Assembly (NCBI GenBank): GCA_013368445.1
Contig: JAACJO010000005.1
Location: forward strand, 434,001 to 498,000
Source of the DNA: Leucocoprinus leucothites
Lineage: Eukaryota; Basidiomycota; Agaricomycetes; Agaricales; Agaricaceae
Reading direction: 5' to 3'
Length of the DNA: 64,000 bases
Of the stretch, positions 56,980 to 64,000 are shown one piece after another; the first letter of the stretch is position 1, and each line of letters starts with the position of its first letter. A model generated the notes under the pieces. The model searched no databases. It worked only from the letters and a program-made list of their open reading frames with translations, and was not told the DNA's origin. Made by a program: the position numbers and the translations under genes.

Positions 56980-58676
56980 TCACTGTGCCTGCTGGGGAGG
57001 GCGTTGCTGCACACCATCCTTGAGTGCCAAGAGCTGCTTCGAACGGAAGGCCTCGTAGTGGATTTGCGCAGTTGTCTCGATCAGGTCCTGCAAGTGGGTG
57101 CGGGTGAGGAAATTGCGAAGGTTGACAAACTCGCAGTGGTTAGGATCCTCAACATTGACAACACCCCAGCGGTTCTTGCGGCCACGGACAGACTTGCCGT
57201 CAATGACAACGTTATTTTCAGAGCCGACGACCGCAAATGGAATGATGTCCTGGCATCCGTATAAGTGACTCACGTCCTCAGAAAACAAGAAGGACTTACC
57301 CTAATAGATTCGTTAAGCTGGACTTCCTCCTCATCATATTCATCGGTGTCGAAGGGGTAGAGACGGATGTTGTTGAACACAAGCTCCTCACGAATCTGGA
57401 ACATCGGCAATGAATTAACTTCCAACGGGCGGATTTAAGGCGTAAATTCCATATGAAATGGGCGCACCTTCGCCTTAAAGCGGTCACGCTCCTCCAAAGT
57501 CAAACTGTCACTCTTTGCAATAACAGGGACAACGTTGACAACATCGCTCAGTTTCTTCATGACAATGATATCAACAGGACGGAGGCTGTGGCCGGTGGGA
57601 TTGATGAAGTACAAGCAACAGTGGATGCGGGTATCCTGAATGTAGCGTTCACGCTGAGCAGTCAGTTCCTTGCGCAAGTAAGCAGAGTGCTGGTCCTTGA
57701 TATATTTGATGATAGGATCCCAGCTAGGCGTATGAATAACTGTTAGGCTCTCTCAAACCAACTAAGAGATAATGTGCCGCACCATCCTTCGTTATTGATC
57801 TGGTCACCATATCCAGGGGTATCAACGATATTCAAGCGCAGTCTGACACCGTTCTCAACAATGACTGGTCAATAGGCAAAGGAGTCAGTGTCGACATTTA
57901 GGAGACGGCAAAAGAAAAACTAAAATTGAAATGCAAACGCCCAAACTAGCGAAGACGTAAGGAGGGGATTTTACACGTCACAACTGCCGCTAGTGCATAG
58001 ATCACACCAGCGCAAAGCCCCTCAATCACCAACTCTCCTCAGACTCTTGATAAGCTGGGAGGTGCACGGAAGCAACTCAAGTCTCGCAGCGAGAATTCGG
58101 TGTAGAATAAGAGTAAAGGCGCCTTGGGTGATCAAAAAATGAAAATACTGCAACTCACCGTGTGAAACAGCCTGGATCTCGGTGGTCTGCCTCACGGGCT
58201 CGTCAGACACGAGACGACCCTTCGAGTCGATAAGGTGTGACGCAAAAATGGTGTTGATGAGTGTCGATTTGCCCAACCCGGTTTGACCTATAAGAGAATC
58301 ACAAAATTGTCAGTACAGTTCTTTTCAGGACGCATATTCACGCGTAAACGACGTGTAGCAGCATAGAAGAAGGGCGACGGTGTGCTCTGGGGTCACGAAT
58401 GGGACGGTTGCCAGGCGCTCATTGGTTTGAACCCAACGGCGTATTGAACACCACCCAATCCCTTCCTCCAACCCTCTCCATAAACAAAAATCAAGACCAA
58501 GCACACCAACAACTCCCAAAACACGCCTCACAAGGGAAGGAGCCAGGAGCTAACTACTCACCGACGACAATAACGTTGAATTGAAAACCGCGCTTCAAGA
58601 GCTTGTGCTCGATTTGTTGGGTAATAGAGTCAAAACCAACATAAGACTGAGCGCGAATTTCCTCAGTGGTAGCCAT
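56980..58676 (-). CDS. CDC10: septin CDC10
   Basis: A GTP-binding septin of the Cdc10 class, which forms the hetero-oligomeric filaments at the septum and other cortical sites. It starts MATTEEIRAQSYVGFDSIT and continues 'QIEHKLLKRGFQFNVIVVG'. The G1 P-loop 'GQTGLGKSTLINTIFASHL' is joined across a 274-nt intron. Later landmarks are G3 'VDTPGYGD', the near-invariant 'DQHSAYLRKELTAQRERYI', G4 'VIAKSD', 'IIPFAVVGSENNVVIDGKS', 'RGRKNRWGVVNVEDPNHCEF' and 'LRNFLTRTHLQDLIETT'. The protein ends shortly after 'LLALKDGVQQ' with no long coiled coil, as expected of Cdc10 and unlike Cdc3/11/12. Two introns (57865-58158 and 58288-58561) are five times the usual length here. Only 'LLALK' onward differs from yeast in a way I cannot check, so the exact 3' end is slightly uncertain. 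Confidence 0.93.
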
Positions 58677-59413
58677 TTCGAATGAGAAACACGAGATTGG
58701 ACTGGGTAAAGGGACGTGGAAGGAGGGAGGGAAGAGGCTTTGGAGGGTCTGCTGGCGTGGACGCTAATAAGTTTCGAACGACTTCGATTTGGCGTTGCGT
58801 AAATTTGGATGGAGCAAACATACGTAAATAGACCCCTTGACTACCTCGACTTCAAAAATTCACTTTCCTTCGTGAATAGGCGAAACGTACGGAAATACAG
58901 TCTAGGTACATCCAAGTAAACCTCAATGTATATGACATCTTTTTTCTCCAAATTTTGTGACTTGTTTTCTTGGAGAACCTTCGACTTCAGGAGGATCAAC
59001 AAACCCGAAGCAATCACACCCCCTGAACTCAAAACTAATCGACCTCCTCAACGCTAAAAAGACTGGTTGCTACAAGATAAATGATGCACTACTACACAAT
59101 TTGTTCAAATACACACTTCTGTCAATCTATTTCACCAACCCCTCTCGCATACCTCTCAAAATCTGACTCTCACCGCCTTTTTGCCATCATCCTTCCCACC
59201 AGGGCACTCCCATCACAATTCATTAGCTATCCCTAACACGCCCACGATCACGAGCCTCTATTCGCGGATGTCGATGAAGTTCCTTCGGTCTTGATTCCGT
59301 ATCGTAGAATATCCCGAGAGGAGAGGAACGGCGTCTAAAGCTCGGAGCCCAACCTGCCAGAGACCAAAAAAGCAGACATATCTCAGCAAATGTATTCCAA
59401 AACCACCAATAAC
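58677..59413. other. intergenic, CDC10 promoter and AHA1 3' UTR
   Basis: About 740 bases between the septin start and the AHA1 stop (both minus strand). It should contain the CDC10 promoter. No gene recognised. Confidence 0.5.
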
Positions 59414-60795
59414 TTATTTAGAAGCAGAAGTTGAAGAAAGGTAAGGTATCGAAAATGCCGCGGCAAGGACAAGGACGCCAATGATGACAGCTGGCAGATA
59501 AGTGGAAGGTGGAGACGCATCCAAGCGTGTGTTGGAGTCCTTGCTTGACCGTGGGGGTGATCGTGATGCACGTTTGGAAGGAACATAGGATAATTCAGGA
59601 ACGAAGACCTCTACATACCCGATTGACTTGAGCCCATGGATACTAGCACAAAGTAGTCAGTGTTATTATTCTTGTGGAGATACATTATAGGGGACTCACT
59701 AGTAGCCCTTCAAGTTTTTCTCAATCTCGCCTTCCGAACCCAAAGGCACACCATTTAATACCCAGGTAACTTGTGTCGAGTCGGTCGATTGATCAAACGA
59801 GGTAGTCAAAGTGGCGTAATGCCCGCTCTGCCACGTTGGCGATTTCAGCATCCAAGTCTGCACAATCTTCTTCCCTGGTTCAAGGGAGGTATACTTTCCC
59901 TGAACACCGCCGCCGAAGAGAGAGTACTCGGTATCCGGTTGTGCAGCAGAGACTGCAGGGGCACGAGTCCACGAGGGAAGCCTCGTTTGATCGGTGAGGA
60001 GACTGAATAGGTCGTCTGCGGCAGCTTGAAAGGTCGCAGAAACTGTCACGGTGGTGGTATTTACATTGATGGCCGCGCCACCACGGATGGGCTGAGAGAG
60101 TGCCGAGCGCACTACCGAGGCGGCGGGTTTATCAGCGGAAGGGGCGGGTGTACCAGTCCGACTCGGCTCTGCGCTGACAGTAAGGTCCTTGCCATGAGTA
60201 TCGATGATGGCTTGGGGGAATGTTGCAAATTTAGTTTCAAGGGCCGAAGGAAGGCGCGACTTGGCCAAGGCGTAAAGTGCATTGACTTCCGCTGACGGGG
60301 ATGTGCTAAGAGACCACTCGTACTGTCATAAAGGGGGAAATGCCATAAGATAAAAGTTAGTGTTCGTCCTATTATAAAATCAAATGGAAGAAGGACGCAC
60401 AGCAAATTCAGAAAGCTTGTCGCAGACGATCTCGTGTGACACTTCCGGGATAGTCAAAGAGCCTTTGACTTCGGTTCCGTCGCTTGTGGTTCCACTCCAG
60501 GACAGGTCAACACGAGTGTCGAAAATAGTGATTAACCTAAAGGAGGCGATGTCCGACCAAGCGGGTCAAAGACAGTGACGAAAACGAAAAATTAGAAGAG
60601 AATCACGTACTTTGACTTTCGTTGGCCTAGTTCAATATCCCCGTCCACGTCGTTCACCGACGAGATGGAGACAACCTCACCCTTTTCCCCAGTCACGGAG
60701 ATAGAAACTAACTCGTGTTTCATCCAGTCGGTGCCCCATTTTGTGATGTTCTTGTTCTTCCAGTGCCAGTTTGCAGTCGAAGGAGGGAGGGCCAT
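59414..60795 (-). CDS. AHA1: AHA1 Hsp90 ATPase activator with C-terminal membrane anchor
   Basis: Co-chaperone that stimulates Hsp90 ATPase activity. Four exons (60795-60611, 60536-60401, 60322-59700, 59642-59414) give 390 residues. The N-terminal Aha1_N domain starts 'MALPPSTANWHWKNKNITKW' and includes 'VSSVNDVDGDIELGQRKSK'-type sequence and 'FDTRVDLSWSG'. The C-terminal AHSA1/SRPBCC domain runs from 'TTVTVSATFQAAADDLFSLL' to 'KIVQTWMLKSPTWQSGHYAT', then 'NLKGYYIHGLKSIGYVEVF', where the human protein ends. Here ~60 residues follow: a Ser/Pro/Arg-rich linker and one hydrophobic helix ('YLPAVIIGVLVLAAAFSI') with only ten residues after it. That is a tail-anchor layout, unexpected for a cytosolic co-chaperone. 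The exon join (TA|T) is clean and in phase, so the tail is not an obvious artefact. Confidence 0.93.
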
Positions 60796-63094
60796 GGCTG
60801 AACCGAACGAAGTAAGAGCGAGAAAAGATTTTCAAGATTGTGACTGCGAGGGTTGCGGCTCTTCGCTTACCTTATTTATCCACGTCACCCTTTACCATCA
60901 CCGTTTCTACGCGTTTCTAGTCGTTTCTCTGGCTCATGACATGACCTCTATCGATTGTCGCGCCCCGTCTCATCGGATAAGATCAGGATTGTTCAGAGGA
61001 ACCATACTACTATCGCTGGCCTGCTACGTTGCTTTGGCGCTGAATGCAATGACACTTGATTTCTCCCGATCGCACATGACAACACTCACCATTCTACAAA
61101 ATGAACTCGACGGCTCTTCCGCGTCAACGGAGACAAAAACAGTGATTCAGACATCGCATGTTCGGAGCGGAATACCTATGCATGCTCTTATCCGATAACG
61201 TTGGCTGTCTCTTGAGAAACCATATTTGACCAGTCCATTTTTGTGTAGTTACTGGCGAGTCCAGTCTGGCCACCACACTAGAATTGAATCTACCTTCTGG
61301 TACCACATTCTTACCACGCTGACCTCAAGTCCGGAAGCCACATTCCTACGAACAGCTAGTGCCGCACACTGTCCCAATAGGTACTGGCGGGGTGCGCGCT
61401 CAAGGTTATTGTCTTTCCATCCAATTTCGGGCCTTCAGGCAACTGATCCGGAAATGGATTATGTACCACAAATCAATGCATGATGATAATCTATCTCAGT
61501 TTCTCAGTGCAAGCGAGATTTGACGCCCCCATCTACACGTTTTTGAGACACGACCACCTGGAATACGATTTCACGGCATGCCATCTTTGCATTGAAAGCG
61601 CAAACTCCTCGGATGTTCCGCCCCTGTGATTATGACCGTTGGTCAAAGCAAACTGTAGAGGTGTCAACAGATCAATGCGATTCTCGTGAGTCAAACACAC
61701 ATGTCCGCTTGCCCAAGCTCATCTACAGGACAATCAGACGCAATTACTGGTCCGACGCAGTTCCGCTCCACTAAAATTCAATAGCTCTCCATGCTCCGGT
61801 CGGAGTCTTGTCCCTTTTTGATCAAGCTTTTTGTTTTGTTCCCCCCTTGCCAAATCTCAGAATCTCATAAATCTCCGTAATATGGAAGCCCTAGCTCAAG
61901 GATGCAATACTGTGGGTAAAAGGGTTTTCAGATTTACCCTTCGTGAGAAAGAAAATTGACATTGAGGAATAAATCTAGTTGCCCGACTCGACTCAACTTA
62001 CCAAGATTGCTATTTGTGAAACGAATGATGGCCACCCTGAACTACTCAGGGTGACAGGTATTGTCTGGGTAAACGACGATACACAACTTGAAGACACCCA
62101 CGAATCTCGCGAGCTGTTTTCCATTTCTACCGAGGGCTGACTCACTCAATCGCTAGCAATAGGCGGCAAAATGCGCTCTATCCCAACCATCTCATCAAAC
62201 TACTCATCTATCCGCGAGTTGTGTGCGTTTCTTGCAGCCCTGTGTGACATTGCCACATCATTTATTGCGGCATTGCTGCCTACAAAGTTTTGCCACAAAT
62301 TACCCTGCAAAAATTTTCCGACCACACAAACGTGTTCATTGGTCTTTCTGCATTTTGACTGATATGTACCAGTTTCTGGTCTAATTACTAAAGGCGATGG
62401 GACTTGTTGGTTCTGCGAGGAAAGCGGAGCCTATGCCGAAGGAACATTACTTGGGCGCTTAATCCACCTAAATGTCGGGACTTCATCTGGGCATGAACAA
62501 TCGACATTTCAATGTTCGGCCTCATTAGTAGATACAGGCGTGTGTAGCTCGGGAATGTCACTTGGTCTCTGATTGTTTTCAGGTATTTGGGGAGGGTCGT
62601 GCATCGTTTCTTTTTGTTCTCGCAAAGACAACTAGATCCACCCTGTGCAAAGTTAATCTGGGTTGATTGCCATTTGGGGTGAGCGTGGTTTGTCCTGATG
62701 TTACGTTATCTTACCACCACTAACATATACCATTTCAGTGTACCCGACGAAAAGAAATCTTAACCCATTGCGGTAGACGTCTTTCTATACTGAGATACCA
62801 ACGAGATTTAACCTGAAATTTGGTGTACGGCAGGTCCGGTGCGAAGCGATGGCAGATCAAATCGGTGAAACGGCCACACGGTCTTGAAAATAATACTATC
62901 GGTGGCCCTGCCTGCTAGGAATGGATGACGTTGTGGGCATTAGGTGGAATCCATTGTTCGAATAGATCTCACTTCGTGCGAGTACCTCCGACATCGTATA
63001 AAAACCGACTCTGGAATTCTCATGGCCCTCACCCCCTCCTCCCTTCAGTCGTCTACATCCCAACAACTCCTCAGCTGCCCTTTCACACTCAACC
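60796..63094. other. intergenic between AHA1 and the terpene synthase
   Basis: 2.3 kb between divergent genes. I see no supported gene: the open frame 60665-61198 overlaps AHA1 exon 1 antisense, and others (61226-61483, 61592-61774, 62171-62362) lack family resemblance and splice context. The last 100 bases are the terpene synthase promoter. Confidence 0.45.
62997..63004 (+). promoter_or_regulatory. TATA box of the terpene synthase gene
   Basis: TATAAAAA lies 98 bp before the ATG at 63095 and is followed by CT-rich sequence, a good core promoter for a regulated secondary-metabolism gene. Confidence 0.55.
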
Positions 63095-64000
63095 ATGGGC
63101 CGCACCGATCACACCAAGAAGCCTACTTCTTTTGTCCTCCCTGATCTCGTCTCTCACTGCAAATACAAACTCTCGTATAACGTTCACGGAGACGAAGTCG
63201 CTAAGCAGCATGTCAAATGGCTCGACTCTGGCTGCCCTGAGCTTAATTCGAAGTCCCGTCGTGCTATGTATGGCCTTCAGGCAGGCGAACTTACGGGTTA
63301 CACCTACACCACTGCGAATGAAGAGCGCCTCCGCGTTGTAGCCGATTTCCTTGGCTACCTCTTCCATCTGTACGATTTTCACTCATTCCGTTTTAAACCC
63401 TTGATCGCTTATGTCCGCTCTTAATTCAGTGATAATATTAGCGACGGAATGATGACTCGGGAGACGGACACTCTCGCTAGTGTTGTCATGAATGCCCTCT
63501 GGTTCCCTGAAGAGTACCGACCCACCGAGGAATTTCCTGAGGAGCCGACTCCCGGCAAGCTCGCGAGAGAGTACGTCATATCTTCTTTACTTTTCCGACG
63601 GTACATATTGACCGTCGATTTTTCTTTTTACCTTAGCTTCTGGGGACGCTGCATTAAGGACTGTGGACCAGGCGCCCAAGCGCGCTTCAAGGAGACTATG
63701 GGTCTTTTCTTCGAGGCTGTGAACATTCAAGCGAAGGCCCGTGACTCGGCTGAAATTCCGGACCTTGAATCTTACATTGATGTTCGACGTGATACATCAG
63801 GTATGCTTTTGTGAAGTCATTAATTCATTAATCCTTGCTGATGGATGACGACGTTTAGGTTGCAAACCCTGCTGGGCCTTGATTGAGTGAGTTCATACTT
63901 TATTAAGGGGCTATGCCATCTGGCTCATTGCTGTCCCCACTTTTCACAGATACGCCGTCGGTGTTGACCTCCCCGATTATGTTGCCGAGCATCCCGTCAT
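63095..64000 (+). CDS. sesquiterpene synthase, N-terminal part (cut by window edge)
   Basis: A class I terpene cyclase that ionises farnesyl diphosphate and cyclises it. The gene runs past the right edge. Visible exons are 63095-63369, 63430-63570, 63637-63800, 63859-63886 and 63950 onward. The protein starts 'MGRTDHTKKPTSFVLPDLVS'. Splicing across the first intron gives 'YLFHLDNISDGM', the aspartate-rich D(D/E/N)xxD motif as DNISD, which binds the Mg-diphosphate. Further along are 'RETDTLASVVMNALW', 'GPGAQARFKETMGLFFEAV', and 'IPDLESYIDVRRDTSGCKPC' with the Arg-Arg sensor. The NSE/DTE second metal site lies beyond the window. The DN form of the motif and 'RRDTSGCKP' resemble the mushroom synthases that include delta-6-protoilludene synthases, but the product cannot be read from this part. 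Confidence 0.93.

Noticed and set aside
60665..61198. 177-codon plus-strand open frame
   Set aside because: Its first half is antisense to AHA1 exon 1 and the rest has no protein family resemblance; it is most likely chance.
1..64000. CRISPR arrays, operons, phage or IS elements
   Set aside because: The sequence is intron-bearing fungal nuclear DNA. No regularly spaced repeats, Shine-Dalgarno-led gene chains, transposases or terminal inverted repeats were seen; the GH24 gene has an intron and is a fungal gene, not a prophage.

Overview
The window is nuclear DNA of a mushroom-forming basidiomycete (Agaricomycetes). Genes are dense and broken by many short introns, mostly about 50-65 nt with GT/AG ends. 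The gene set is typical of agarics: an F-box protein of the agaric type, NACHT (NLR-like) genes, a GH24 phage-type lysozyme and a class I sesquiterpene synthase, next to housekeeping genes found in all eukaryotes. For most named genes I spliced the exons by eye. Where I summed the exon lengths the total is a multiple of three (UPF1, DTD, PAM17, AHA1, NEDD1, GH24 lysozyme, the four-TM protein, the SH3 protein, the Kre9-like protein). Layout: 1-869 (-) is the 5' part of an intact NACHT gene cut by the left edge. 1490-3361 is a divergent pair, a PPIL1-type cyclophilin (-) and D-aminoacyl-tRNA deacylase (+). 3.4-5.0 kb holds probable but unrecognised minus-strand exons. 5148-8870 (+) is the NMD helicase UPF1. 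10113-11438 (+) is a disordered 441-aa protein. 12421-21340 carries three tandem paralogues of a mucin-like single-pass membrane protein, with an F-box gene on the opposite strand between copies 2 and 3. 22358-23564 (+) is a four-TM protein, 24048-24909 (-) a secreted GH24 lysozyme, and 25819-28235 (-) a NEDD1/GCP-WD orthologue. 28595-31170 (+) is a decayed second copy of the NACHT gene in inverted orientation. 32053-33371 (-) is ZCCHC8-like. 33911-38777 (+) appears to join a CCCH zinc finger, ankyrin repeats and a Clp-type AAA+ domain. 39359-40787 (+) is a membrane-anchored SH3 protein. 41284-46945 is a divergent pair, mitochondrial PAM17 (-) and a SNF2-family ATPase (+). 47698-48464 (+) is a small secreted Kre9/Knh1-like protein, followed by a 2.9 kb gene-poor stretch. 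51362-56552 (-) is a P4-ATPase flippase, 56980-58676 (-) septin CDC10, and 59414-60795 (-) the Hsp90 co-chaperone AHA1 with an unexpected C-terminal membrane anchor. 63095 to the right edge (+) is a truncated sesquiterpene synthase. How the genes relate: this is ordinary eukaryotic chromosome, not an operon or a single system. Several neighbours share divergent promoters (cyclophilin/DTD, PAM17/SNF2, perhaps ZCCHC8-like/CCCH-AAA). The points most worth a second look are the mucin-like receptor family with shared intron phases, the tail-anchored AHA1, the CCCH-ankyrin-Clp ATPase, the intact/decayed NACHT pair, and the sesquiterpene synthase that may start a metabolite cluster outside the window.
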